NCBI GenBank assembly: GCA_040768665.1
Contig: JAXGMN010000049.1
Span: forward strand, 41,618-105,617
DNA from: JABWBD01 sp040768665
GTDB taxonomy: Bacteria > Planctomycetota > Planctomycetia > Pirellulales > Thermoguttaceae
Direction of reading: 5' to 3'
DNA: 64,000 bases
The translations under genes and the position numbers were made by a program. This document shows, piece after piece, positions 37,016 to 45,880 of the stretch. The notes under the pieces are model-generated. The model had not been told where the DNA came from. It worked only from the letters and a program-made list of their open reading frames with translations, and did not search any database. Numbering within the stretch: the first letter of the stretch is position 1; each line of letters begins with the position of its first letter.

Positions 37016-37663
37016 ATGCAATTCGATTTTTGGAGGAAATGGACGGTCCGTCCGCAGATGTTGTCCTTGGCCGGACTGGTGCTCGTCATGGCAGCCAACT
37101 GGGGCTGTTCCTCGTCCGATACGCGATTGAGTGAACGTCGCTGGGGCGATCGTTCGATCGCAGAGGCAATGACGACCTCGCCGGCGGAACCCCCCCGGCC
37201 TTTGTCGAAACCGTCAACTCGGTCCGAGGCCGACGTTGCGGCGTGGATGGAACCGGCACGGCCGGAGTTCATGGTTGCGGAACTATCCGCATTCAAGGAA
37301 GAGAGCTTTAAGGAAGAAAGCAAGGCGATGCCAACAACGAAGCAGCAATACGGCCAGGTGCAACATGCCGGGGAAGACACGTTCAGCCGTCAGGTCCTCC
37401 GGTCCGACGTGCCGGTTCTCGTCGACTTTTATGCGGACTGGTGCGGTCCATGCAAGATGCTTTCGCCCGCGCTGGAGCAAGTCGCCCGCGAGAATCCTCA
37501 CGCGAAGGTGGTGAAGGTCAACATCGACAACAGTCCCCGTCTTGCGTCTCGTTACGGAGTCGATTCCATCCCCAACGTGAAGGTCTTTAAGAATGGCCGG
37601 GTTGTGGCTGAGCACGTCGGCGTGGCCAACGCGTCCCAATTGAGTGATATGCTCAGACGATAG
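37016..37663 (+). CDS. Membrane-tethered thioredoxin
   Basis: 215 residues. The N-terminus has a hydrophobic stretch ending in AANWGCSSSD, a loose lipobox, so this may be a lipoprotein. A ~70-residue charged linker follows. The C-terminal ~105 residues are a full thioredoxin fold with FYADWCGPCKMLSP (WCGPC) and SIPNVKVFKNG (cis-Pro). True thioredoxins are cytoplasmic, so an exported, linker-bearing form is unusual. An internal start (ATG near 37327, MPTTKQQYG) could make a soluble thioredoxin. Confidence 0.82.
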   Translation: MQFDFWRKWTVRPQMLSLAGLVLVMAANWGCSSSDTRLSERRWGDRSIAEAMTTSPAEPPRPLSKPSTRSEADVAAWMEPARPEFMVAELSAFKEESFKEESKAMPTTKQQYGQVQHAGEDTFSRQVLRSDVPVLVDFYADWCGPCKMLSPALEQVARENPHAKVVKVNIDNSPRLASRYGVDSIPNVKVFKNGRVVAEHVGVANASQLSDMLRR

Positions 37664-37783
37664 ATTCTGTCGTCGTTTCCCGTGGCACGCCCGTCCGCCC
37701 CACCTCCCCGGTGGCCGGGATTCTTGTTGTTCCGCACTTGCCGCTGTAAACTGCCCCTGGGCTGAGGTCCATAGCGACAGGAA

Positions 37784-37888
37784 AAGACAGGGCAACTCGC
37801 CGCAAAAGATGCGGTAACCTAAGCGGAACTCGACAAGGCCACCGAAGCGCCCTGTCCCTTTCTCCTCGAGAGGTTTTGGGATAGGCTC
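37784..37888. repeat. Boxed hairpin repeat, family 1 copy F (degenerate)
   Basis: The right part, CCCTGTCCC..CTCCTCGAGAGGTTTTGGGATAGGCTC, matches the right side of copy H. The left outer arm is missing; GACAGGGC near 37785 pairs with GCCCTGTC near 37849 instead. It ends 33 bases before the DUF3604 gene. Confidence 0.55.
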
Positions 37889-37923
37889 TTTGGGGGCACA
37901 CGCAATCCACGGAGGACTGACTC

Positions 37924-40719
37924 ATGACGCTGTTCGTTCGTACCGTCGTCTTGATGTTTGCCGCAACCGCTGTTTTCCCCTCGATCCTCCTGGCTGCGGA
38001 ACCCGTCAACATCCTGACGAATAGCGGTTTTGAAGAAGGTCTCTCCGGTTGGGAACCTGACCCGCTGCACACACTCGTGCGGGACAAGACGCAGTCTCAT
38101 ACGGGTGAGGCATGTCTTGTCGGCGAAGTGATCGGGCCGAAGAAGGCCCTTACGCTCCGTCGCCGCGTTGCGGTAAAGGCCGGCAACCGCTACCAGTTCG
38201 AGATCTGGGCCCGCGGAACCAACCGCACGAAGCTCGTCCTTTGGGTAGTGAAGCCGGGCAACGAGACCCGCGAGATGGCCACAGCCTGGGAAGGAATCAC
38301 CGCTAACTGGCGCAATTACACCGTACCGCTGTCGATCCCGGCCGACGGGATGCTCGAGCTGCACATCATCGCACCCTCGTCGCACGCCGCGCCCGCCGGC
38401 AAGATCTGGATCGATGACATTGCGCTGGTGGAAACAGAAATGCCACCCGTGGCGTCGGTATCAGGCGGCAAAGGTTTTAACGACGAGCCAAGCGTGGCTC
38501 GCACCGACGACGGGTCGATCTTTGTCGCCTGGGTCAGTTTTCGCGATGGTGCCGACACCCTGCAGCTTGCCCGCTACCTGCCGGAAGGCAAGCAGTTGGC
38601 GAAACGGGGCTCCTGGCAGATTGCCGGCGGCAAGGACGTCTACGTCCTCGGCACAAGCCTCGTGTCGATCGGCGACGCGGCGATGCTTCTCTACGCGGCC
38701 GAAACGGACAAGCAGTGGAACATCCACGCCGTTCGTTGCGGGAGCATCGGGCCGCTGGCGACAACGGCGATCACCTCTGACGCGGCCGTCGATGTCAAGC
38801 CGGCGGGCGCGTGGGATGCCAGGACGTCGACGCTTTGGCTCGCGTGGGAATCGAACCGCAACGGCAATCGCCAGGTTTTCGCCGCACGGCTGTGCAACGA
38901 GCGACTCTCAGATCCGGTTGCGGTCAGCCCTACGGGTCAGAACGCCTACGGACCTTCCATTTGCGTTCTTGCTTCGGGCGAAGCTTGCGTTGCCTGGCAT
39001 GGATTTGCGGAAAACAACTACGACATTTATCTCAGCCGAAAGCCGGCGGACGGCCGGTGGTCTGCACCTCGCCGACTGACCAAGGCGCCCACGATCGACC
39101 GCCATGCCCAACTGTTCGCGCGAGGCGATGAATTGTGGCTGGCCTACGAGAACGCCCAGGTCCAGGAGTACCGCATCGGCACGACAAACCAGCGGCGGCT
39201 GATCATGGGGAGGGTCGAGGCGGAAGGGCTCAAGACTTTTCGCGATTATCGCCAGAGCCCGCTCTACGGCCGCTGTGAGGCGCCGTCGGCAACGTTCGAC
39301 GAAGCGGGCCGCCTTTGGGTTGCCTACCTCAAGCCGCGTCTGCCGCGATCGGGCTGGGACACGGTCGTGACTTGCTACGATGGCGAGAAATGGTTGACGC
39401 CATCACCGGTATCCACGCGCAAGGGAATGGACCGCCGTCCGGGGCTGGCCCTGGGAAGAGGCCGCGCTTTGCTGGCTTTTCAGGTTGACGATCTGCCGAA
39501 CTCCTGGACGGACGTGGACCGCGCGATGGAGGCCGCCAGCGACATCTGTCTCGCGTCGATCGATCTGCCGCCGGCGGCGCGGACGTCGGCCATGCGGCTC
39601 GAACCGCTGGTCGAGCCCGACGAGACGTTCGATGCCGCGGAGATTCGCATCCAGCGGGGCGAAGACCTGCCCACGCGCTCGATTGAATACCAGGGCCGGC
39701 AACTCAAGCTCTTTTTCGGCGATCTCCACACGCACACGGATGTCTCGGTTTGCAACCGCCTGGGCGACCAGTCGATCGACGAGGCGTATCAGAACCGTCG
39801 CGACATCGCACGGCACGATTTCGCCTGCACAACGGATCACGGCTACAACCTCAATCCGTACCTCTGGGCGTATACGGCCAAACTTGTCCGCACGAACGAC
39901 GACCCCGGCCGGTATCTTACTTTCCTGGCCGAGGAATGGACGTCGACCTTCGAAGAGACAAACACGGATCACCCTTACGGATTCTACGGCCATCGGAACC
40001 TGATCCTGGCCGACCCCTACTTCCCGCGATGGTGGAACGCTCGCAACCGCCAGACTCCCGCCGAGGTCTGGGAGGACCTGCGGAAGCTGAAGGCCGACTT
40101 CGTCCATATTCCGCACCAACTTGCCGATACCGGCAATGTGCCGACGGACTGGAAGTACGTCGATGAGGAAGCCCAACCGGTAGCCGAGATCTTCCAGATC
40201 CGTGGCTCCTACGAGTACAAAGGCGCTCCTCGAGAAGCCGGCAGAACCACGCCGCCCGGCTGGTTTCTCCAGGACGCCTGGGCTCGCGGCATTGTGATCG
40301 GGGTGATCGCCAGCCCGGACCACGGGGGCGGTTACGGCAAGGCGTGCGTGTTCGCTCCGGAATTGAGCCGGGAAACGATTCTCGACGCCATCCGCGCTCG
40401 CCACTGCTATGGCACCACGGCCGCCAAGATCTTCCTCGACGTCCGCGTCAATGGTCGCCTGATGGGCGAGAAGATCGCGGAACCTGCCGGCGCAACGGTG
40501 GAAGTGAAGATCGCCGCTCGCTGCCCGGCCGACATCGAGCGGATTGAGGTCTGCCGCAACAATCGGTTCATCTATACGAAAAAACCCGAGGGGCGCGAGG
40601 CCGCGTTCACTTTTCTCGACCGTGAGCCGGTCGATGGCCGCAGTTACTACTACGTCCGTGTCGTGCAGAAGGACGAGGAACTGGCCTGGAGCAGCCCGGT
40701 GTGGTTCGGAACGAAGTAG
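37924..40719 (+). CDS. Secreted DUF3604 (PHP-like) protein with N-terminal carbohydrate-binding domain
   Basis: 931 residues. Signal peptide to LLAAEP. Residues ~28-170 form a CBM4/9-like sandwich (NILTNSGFEEGLSGWEPD...KIWIDDIALVE). A propeller-like middle (~180-560) has repeats such as GSIFVAWVSFRDG and TLWLAWESNRNGNRQVFAARL. The C-terminal ~350 residues are DUF3604, with PHP-type metal motifs GDLHTHTDVSVCN (HTH), ACTTDHGYN (DH), FLAEEWTS and SPDHGGGYG. It probably hydrolyses a phosphate or sulfate ester in the periplasm on a glycan-bound substrate. The stop abuts the convergent MoaD-like gene with no gap. Confidence 0.82.
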   Translation: MTLFVRTVVLMFAATAVFPSILLAAEPVNILTNSGFEEGLSGWEPDPLHTLVRDKTQSHTGEACLVGEVIGPKKALTLRRRVAVKAGNRYQFEIWARGTNRTKLVLWVVKPGNETREMATAWEGITANWRNYTVPLSIPADGMLELHIIAPSSHAAPAGKIWIDDIALVETEMPPVASVSGGKGFNDEPSVARTDDGSIFVAWVSFRDGADTLQLARYLPEGKQLAKRGSWQIAGGKDVYVLGTSLVSIGDAAMLLYAAETDKQWNIHAVRCGSIGPLATTAITSDAAVDVKPAGAWDARTSTLWLAWESNRNGNRQVFAARLCNERLSDPVAVSPTGQNAYGPSICVLASGEACVAWHGFAENNYDIYLSRKPADGRWSAPRRLTKAPTIDRHAQLFARGDELWLAYENAQVQEYRIGTTNQRRLIMGRVEAEGLKTFRDYRQSPLYGRCEAPSATFDEAGRLWVAYLKPRLPRSGWDTVVTCYDGEKWLTPSPVSTRKGMDRRPGLALGRGRALLAFQVDDLPNSWTDVDRAMEAASDICLASIDLPPAARTSAMRLEPLVEPDETFDAAEIRIQRGEDLPTRSIEYQGRQLKLFFGDLHTHTDVSVCNRLGDQSIDEAYQNRRDIARHDFACTTDHGYNLNPYLWAYTAKLVRTNDDPGRYLTFLAEEWTSTFEETNTDHPYGFYGHRNLILADPYFPRWWNARNRQTPAEVWEDLRKLKADFVHIPHQLADTGNVPTDWKYVDEEAQPVAEIFQIRGSYEYKGAPREAGRTTPPGWFLQDAWARGIVIGVIASPDHGGGYGKACVFAPELSRETILDAIRARHCYGTTAAKIFLDVRVNGRLMGEKIAEPAGATVEVKIAARCPADIERIEVCRNNRFIYTKKPEGREAAFTFLDREPVDGRSYYYVRVVQKDEELAWSSPVWFGTK

Positions 40720-40983
40720 TCAGCCGCCGCCCATCGAGGGCAGGAGGCAGACTTCGCTCTTGGGTCTCACATGGGACGCCAGCCCGTCGACGGCCAACTT
40801 GCCGTCGATCGTCACCTTGACGATCGGCGCCAACTGGCCTTTCACGATGAGAGACGCCTGGATTCCCGGATACCTCTTATCCAGTTCGCAAATGACCTCT
40901 GCGAGAGATGTTCCGTGCACCTCGGCGTGCCGCTCGCCTCCCGTGAAATCCTTGAACAACAGGGGGAGGGTCACTCGAGCCAT
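40720..40983 (-). CDS. MoaD/ThiS-family ubiquitin-like sulfur carrier
   Basis: 87 residues from ATG 40983. A beta-grasp sequence (VTLPLLFKDFTGGERHAEVHGTSLAEVICELDKRYPG split by positions 3-40) ends in LLPSMGGG, the di-glycine tail that is adenylated and thiocarboxylated. MoaD-like rather than ThiS by length. No MoaE, MoeB or cysteine-synthesis gene is adjacent, so the pathway (molybdopterin, cysteine or other) is open. Confidence 0.85.
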   Translation of the reverse strand: MARVTLPLLFKDFTGGERHAEVHGTSLAEVICELDKRYPGIQASLIVKGQLAPIVKVTIDGKLAVDGLASHVRPKSEVCLLPSMGGG

Positions 40984-41493
40984 CACTTTTTCTTTCCGAA
41001 TTTCCTGACGTTCCGGCCCCGTTTCCACGTCCACAGCCTGATAACGACTCGCGGGCTCTCAAGCGGAGCCTGCTGCCGACAGGTATCATTGTGAATTGCC
41101 GTTCCAGCCGGGTCAATCTGCTGCGGACACGCCGACCCAGCGAGTTGCCGCGATGGCAGATCCGGAAGGCGGGAGATTGAAAGCCTTCCCCCGTATCCGC
41201 CTCAGCGCGGCTGGGTGCACCCGAGAAAGGCAGGTTGCAGCCTGGCTCGTGCCGCCATTTGGTGAAATCGGCGCCCCTCGCACAGCAGCCACATCTTAGA
41301 GTCTATCCCAAAGCCCTTGGGGACTGGCAAAATGTGCCTGTCCCTTACTCTCCGCGGGGTTTTGGGATAGGCTCATATGGTATCGCGCCGCGCGTGGTCT
41401 TCTCCGGCCGGCTAGCCTAGAATTCCTCTCGATAGACCATGGGACGGCGAGAGTCCCGGGTTCGCTGGACTTGAGTCCTTGGGGAGAGCGGCA
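40984..41493. other. Intergenic stretch holding repeat copy G
   Basis: 510 bases between divergent genes. Contains repeat copy G at 41299-41374. No other gene or clear promoter was seen. Confidence 0.4.
41299..41374. repeat. Boxed hairpin repeat, family 1 copy G (inner arm deleted)
   Basis: 76 bases. Outer arms GAGTCTATCCCAAAGCC / GGTTTTGGGATAGGCTC and boxes GGGGACTGGC / TGCCTGTCCC, but only AAAATG remains between the boxes. It looks like copy H minus ~23 inner bases. Confidence 0.8.
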
Positions 41494-42234
41494 ATGGAAA
41501 CGACCGATTCGATGCGACAATCCCTGGAGGAACTCGAGCGCAAGGTGGCGAGACTCGAAGAAGCCAACCGTCTCAAAGACGTCTTCCTCGGCAGTCTGAG
41601 CCACGAGTTGAGCAACGCCTTTCTTCCCTACCAGTTCGCTCTGCAATTGCTCGGCCGCAAGCCGACCGATCCGGCGATAATCGAGCAGGTCCGCTCGATG
41701 CTCGCGGAACACAGCGAAGGGGTAAACCAATTCATGGAGAACCTACGGACCGTCTCGCGGATCCTCCGAGGCAAACTCCAGGCCGAGTGCAGCACGACCG
41801 ATCTGAAGGCAATCGTGGAGCGCGAACTCCTCGGGTTTCAGGCCGCATTCGACAAATCCGGGCATCAGATTTCCGTCTCGCTGCCGGCCCATTCGGTTGT
41901 GCTCGAGGGCGACGAAAAGCTTCTTGGGCTGATGGTCGGTCACCTTTTGGACAACGCGGCAAAATTTACCGACCCCGGTGGGCACATCTGGCTGAGCCTG
42001 ACGCGCGAAGATGGGGAAACGGTTCTCCGGGTCCGCGACACGGGCCCGGGGATCGCGCCGAACCTGCTGCCGCGACTGTTCGAGCTGTTCGTCCAGGCGG
42101 ATCCGCTCGCCGGCGGTTGGGGAGCCGGACTGGCGATCGTCCGGACCGTGGCGGAGTTGCACGGGGGCCGTGTCGAAGCATTCAGCGGAGGCCCTCGCCC
42201 GGGGAGCGAATTCGTAGTCCATCTGCCGGCGTAA
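41494..42234 (+). CDS. Soluble orphan sensor histidine kinase
   Basis: 246 residues from ATG 41494 (GGGGAGA upstream). A short coiled coil leads to HisKA with FLGSLSHELSNAFLP (His37), then HATPase: HLLDNAAKFTDPGG (N box), RVRDTGPGIAP (G1), RLFELFVQ (F box) and GAGLAIVRTVAELHGG (G2). No membrane helix or sensor domain, and no response regulator nearby. The H-box reads HELSN where HELRTP is usual, so the missing Arg/Thr/Pro may alter phosphatase behaviour. The input must come from a partner protein. Confidence 0.88.
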   Translation: METTDSMRQSLEELERKVARLEEANRLKDVFLGSLSHELSNAFLPYQFALQLLGRKPTDPAIIEQVRSMLAEHSEGVNQFMENLRTVSRILRGKLQAECSTTDLKAIVERELLGFQAAFDKSGHQISVSLPAHSVVLEGDEKLLGLMVGHLLDNAAKFTDPGGHIWLSLTREDGETVLRVRDTGPGIAPNLLPRLFELFVQADPLAGGWGAGLAIVRTVAELHGGRVEAFSGGPRPGSEFVVHLPA

Positions 42235-42619
42235 ACGCGAACACAAGGCATGTTGAGCCTCGGCCCCTACTGTTAACATTCGACCGCAATCTATGGCGCG
42301 ACCAGGCAGGCTGCTTTGGCTGCCCATCCTAAGATGGGTTTAATACGTGCTCCTTTGGCGGTTAAAGTGGCTTTGTGTGGCAGGTTCTGGAGTTTTAGTA
42401 AAATTGCGCAAATATTTCCGGTCCCAAAGTTCGCAGAGAATTGCCAAAGTCTTTCGGTTGTGCTGCCGATATCAGTTCTGCCGATTACTCCGGTTCGAGG
42501 ATCGCGCGCCAGTTCTTGCCTTGTTCGCAGGAAGGCCCGACCTCACCCGGGCGTAGGCGCCGGATTCGTCCGGCGCGGTAGATGACGCAGACGCACCTTC
42601 GCAAAGGAATGCTAGCCCC
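42235..42619. other. AT-richer leader of the TolC-like gene
   Basis: 385 bases. The part at 42340-42480 is clearly poorer in GC than its surroundings and probably contains the promoter (for example TTGTGT, 17 bases, TAGTAA near 42374-42402, a weak match). No gene. Confidence 0.35.
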
Positions 42620-44986
42620 ATGAGTCGGCAGTTCCCCCTCTCCACCCCGACGATCGTCCTCATCCTGCTCCTCGCAGCCGGTTGCCGTCCCCAGCAGCCG
42701 TTCTATTTTGGCGAAGACGGGGACCTGTCTCACTACGTGGGCGTTGCAACGGAGATCGATTACCCGGATGTCGAGCTGGAAAGCCTGGATGAGGTGAACG
42801 GCGCCCTGCCCCCGCTCACGCTGGAAAACTCGGAACCCAAGGAAATCTGGGACCTGCCGCTGCAAGAGGCCATGCATATTGCCCTGGCCAATGCCAAGGT
42901 CATCAAGAGTCTTGGCGGTGTTGCCTTCGGCCCTACCGGATCGCAAGGCGACCCATCGACGCTGCTTCAGCAGCCCGGAGCCGTGCCCACCATCTTTGAC
43001 CCGGCGCGTGCCGAATCCGATCCGCGATACGGCGTCGAGGGCGTCCTGGCGGCATTCGACGCCCAGTTCTCCACCAGCATGTTCTGGGAGAAAAACTACC
43101 GGCCGCAGAACACTGCCGGCGCCGACGTCATCGAACAATTTCGTCCCCGCCTCTTCAGCCAGGACTTGGGGACTTTTCAGGCACAATTGGCCAAGACGTC
43201 GGTCACTGGCGGAACCTATACATTACGGCACAATGTCAATTATGAATACAACAACACCGGTATCCGGCAGTTTCCAAGCGACTATACGGCCACCCTCGAA
43301 GCACAGGTCAACCAGCCGTTGCTGCAGGGCGCCGGCGCCTTGTTCAACCGGATTGCAGGTCCCGGGTCCATTCCCGGATTCTACAACGGCGTGATGATCG
43401 CGCGCCTCCGGACCGACATCGCTTTGACCGACTTCGAAGAAGGGGTTCGGGACCTGACTCGCGACGTCGAGCGGGCGTACTGGGAGCTTTACTACGCCTA
43501 CCGCCGACTCGACGCCGTCGTGGCCGGCCGCGACAGTGCGTTGCAGACCTGGCGGCAAGTCTATGCCAAGTACGTCGTGGGAGCAAAGGGCGGCGGGGCG
43601 CAGGACGAAGCCCAGGCTCGCCAGCAGTACTTCCTCTTCCGCAGCGCGGTCGAGGAGGCCCTGAGCAGTCTCTACCGAACGGAGAATAATCTGCGGTATA
43701 TCATGGGCATCGCGGCGACCGACGGCCGGCTGATTCGCCCCGCCGACGAGCCGACCACCGCCGACATCGATTTCGATTGGTGCGAGATTCACAATGAGGC
43801 GCTGGTTCGCAGCGTCGAGCTCCGGCGGCAGAAGTGGGTGATCAAACAGCGTGAGCTCGAGCTGATCGCGTCGAAAAACTACCTGCTGCCGCGGCTGGAT
43901 GCCGTGGCTCGGTACCGCTGGTTCGGCTGGGGCGACAGCCTTATCGATCCGGACAACGACCGCTTGAACGCCTATGGTTCGCTTACCGGCGGCGATTTCC
44001 AGGAATGGCAACTCGGCTTCGAAGGACGAATCCCCATCGGCTTCCGCAGGGAATTGGCCGGGGTCCGCAACGCCCAACTGAATCTCAGTCGCGAACGGGC
44101 CGTCCTCCAGGAACAGGAGTTGGAACTCTCCCATCAACTCGCCAATGCGGTCCGCGAACTGGATGATAGCTACCAGATCACCCAGACGAACTTCAATCGG
44201 CGCGTGGCAGCTCTGAAGGAAGTGCAGGCGGTCCAGGCGGCCTACGAGCAGGGTACCGTCACCCTCGATCTCGTCCTTCTGGCTCAGCAGCGGCTCGCCG
44301 AGGCCGAGAACGACTACTATCGATCCTTGATCGATTACAATCAGGCGATCGCGGGCGTACACTTCCGTAAGGGCTCGCTGCTGGAATACAACGGCGTATG
44401 CCTGGCGGAAGGTCCCTGGCCCGGCAAGGCCTACTTCGACGCCCGTCGACTCGCTCGTGCCCGCGATGCCGGCATCTATCTCGACTACGGTTTCACACGG
44501 CCGAGGGTGATCAGCCGCGGCCCCATCGAGCAGCACGCGAATGCAGAAGGATTCCTCTTCAGCCCGGACATGATGCCCGCCGGCACCCTGCCCGAGCAGA
44601 TTCCGACTCCGGCCCCCATGCCTGAGCCCGAGCCCAGCCAGCAGGCTCCTCCCGAGCCGAAGCCCGACAGTGTCCAACAGACCTCCGCGAACGTCTCGGC
44701 GTCGCCCGCGAAACAGCCGGTGGCCCGATCCGTTCAGGTGTTGAAGCGGGCTGCCTACGACGTTGGGAATCTCAACCTCGAAGTGCTTGCCGGAACACCC
44801 GCCGAGGGGCCGGCCCAAACCGCCGAGACTCCGGAATCGCCCGAGGTCACCAGCCAGGAGCAACCGCCGCTCCAGCAGCCCGTGGCCGCCTCTGAGTGGA
44901 AGAGCACGCACGCGGCCAACGGCTCCGTTCAGCGCTCCTCGACACCGAGCACCGCGGACTCCGGCTGGAAGAGCGCCCGACGTTAA
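42620..44986 (+). CDS. TolC-like outer-membrane efflux lipoprotein
   Basis: 788 residues. A lipobox (LLLAAGC, Cys22) marks it as a lipoprotein. Two OEP-type halves are visible: ~70-370 with LPLQEAMHIALANAKVIKSLGG, then QARQQYFLFRSAVEEALSSLYRTENNLRYIMG; and ~370-590 with RSVELRRQKWVIKQRELELIASKN, QLANAVRELDDSY and YEQGTVTLDLVLLAQQRLAEAENDYYRSLIDYN. An unusual ~190-residue Pro/Gln/Ser-rich tail follows, likely disordered. No RND or MFP partner is adjacent. The stop is directly followed by repeat copy H. Confidence 0.88.
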   Translation: MSRQFPLSTPTIVLILLLAAGCRPQQPFYFGEDGDLSHYVGVATEIDYPDVELESLDEVNGALPPLTLENSEPKEIWDLPLQEAMHIALANAKVIKSLGGVAFGPTGSQGDPSTLLQQPGAVPTIFDPARAESDPRYGVEGVLAAFDAQFSTSMFWEKNYRPQNTAGADVIEQFRPRLFSQDLGTFQAQLAKTSVTGGTYTLRHNVNYEYNNTGIRQFPSDYTATLEAQVNQPLLQGAGALFNRIAGPGSIPGFYNGVMIARLRTDIALTDFEEGVRDLTRDVERAYWELYYAYRRLDAVVAGRDSALQTWRQVYAKYVVGAKGGGAQDEAQARQQYFLFRSAVEEALSSLYRTENNLRYIMGIAATDGRLIRPADEPTTADIDFDWCEIHNEALVRSVELRRQKWVIKQRELELIASKNYLLPRLDAVARYRWFGWGDSLIDPDNDRLNAYGSLTGGDFQEWQLGFEGRIPIGFRRELAGVRNAQLNLSRERAVLQEQELELSHQLANAVRELDDSYQITQTNFNRRVAALKEVQAVQAAYEQGTVTLDLVLLAQQRLAEAENDYYRSLIDYNQAIAGVHFRKGSLLEYNGVCLAEGPWPGKAYFDARRLARARDAGIYLDYGFTRPRVISRGPIEQHANAEGFLFSPDMMPAGTLPEQIPTPAPMPEPEPSQQAPPEPKPDSVQQTSANVSASPAKQPVARSVQVLKRAAYDVGNLNLEVLAGTPAEGPAQTAETPESPEVTSQEQPPLQQPVAASEWKSTHAANGSVQRSSTPSTADSGWKSARR

Positions 44987-45085
44987 GAGCCTATCCCAAA
45001 ACCGCCGGGGACTGGCTCATTTTGCGGAGTCTTCGGAGCAAAATGTGCCTGTCCCCTTCTCCTCGCGAGGTTTTGGGATAGGCTC
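44987..45085. repeat. Boxed hairpin repeat, family 1 copy H (most complete)
   Basis: 99 bases, starting at the base after the TolC-like stop codon. Outer arms GAGCCTATCCCAAAACC / GGTTTTGGGATAGGCTC, boxes GGGGACTGGCTC / GTGCCTGTCCCC, inner arms CATTTTGC / GCAAAATG. Use as the type copy. Confidence 0.9.
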
Positions 45086-45130
45086 TAAGTCACTTGGTAC
45101 ACACCTCTTGATGGCCTCGCCCACGTAGCG

Positions 45131-45156
45131 GCCCGGCTGCTTCCCGGCAGCCGGGC
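45131..45156. repeat. REP-like palindrome, family 2 copy 2
   Basis: GCCCGGCTGC, six-base loop, GCAGCCGGGC: perfect 10-bp stem, upstream of tmk. Confidence 0.75.
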
Positions 45157-45254
45157 TGCTCAGTTCTTCCTCATGCGAGGGGCGGGCCTTCCGTCTCGCT
45201 TCATGCAACCTTTATAATGAAGTTCGCCCTTCCTCACACCCGCGGACCGGTAGC

Positions 45255-45880
45255 ATGTTTTTCTCCATCGACGGCGGCGACGGCACCGGCAAGACGACGC
45301 AGATCGGGCTGTTCGCGCGGTGGCTCCGCGACCGGGGCCACGAAGTCTTCACCTGCCGCGATCCAGGCAGTACGCCGCTGGGTGAAGCCGTGCGCGATTG
45401 GTGCTCAGTCGGAACGATTTGAGCATCGCGCGCCCGAGCGAAATGCTCCTCTACATGGCAGCCCGCGCCCAACTCGTCGAAGAGGCGATCCGCCCCGCTG
45501 CTGGCGCGGGGCGAAATGGTGGTCTGCGATCGTTTCCTCCTGGCCAATGTGGTTTACCAGGGATATGCCGGTGGACTCGATGTCGAGGATCTCTGGGAAG
45601 TAGGACGCATCGCAACCGGCGGGCTCCTTCCCGACCTGACCGTGGTGCTCGACATGCCGGCCGAGACCGCTGCGGAACGGTTGCGGCGTCCGCTGGACCG
45701 GATGGAGCAGCAGGGTGCAGCATTTCACGAGCAGGTGCGGCAAGGCTTTCTCCGAGAGCCTCCCGATGTCGTTCTGGCCAGATCGTCGTCGTCGACGCGA
45801 ACCGTTCCGTTGACGCGGTCCAGGCGGATCTCCGTGCGGCCGTCGAGCCGTTTCTTTCCTCCCGTCCGGTAACACGATGA
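45255..45880 (+). pseudogene. tmk: Thymidylate kinase gene split by three frame changes
   Basis: All parts of TMK are present but in shifting frames. FFSIDGGDGTGKTTQIGLF (P-loop, 2-20) and CRDPGSTPLGEAVRD come first. After ~45390 the frame moves to NDLSIARPSEMLLYMAARAQLVEE. After ~45493 it moves to MVVCDRFLLANVVYQGYAGG and LPDLTVVLDMPAETAAERL. After ~45775 it moves back to IVVVDANRSVDAVQADL..SSRPVTR. The final TGA overlaps the holB ATG (ATGA), as in intact tmk-holB pairs. TMK (dTMP to dTDP) is normally essential, so sequence errors are as likely as true decay. Confidence 0.8.

Noticed and set aside
36538..37134. 198-residue plus-strand frame after tRNA-His
   Set aside because: No ribosome site or family likeness, and it overlaps the start of the thioredoxin gene in another frame.
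42374..42402. Strong promoter for the TolC-like gene
   Set aside because: The -35 and -10 matches are weak. Noted only as an AT-rich leader.
9948..45085. CRISPR array or insertion sequence
   Set aside because: The repeats are scattered singly, are palindromic and have no regular spacers. No transposase frame lies in or beside any copy.
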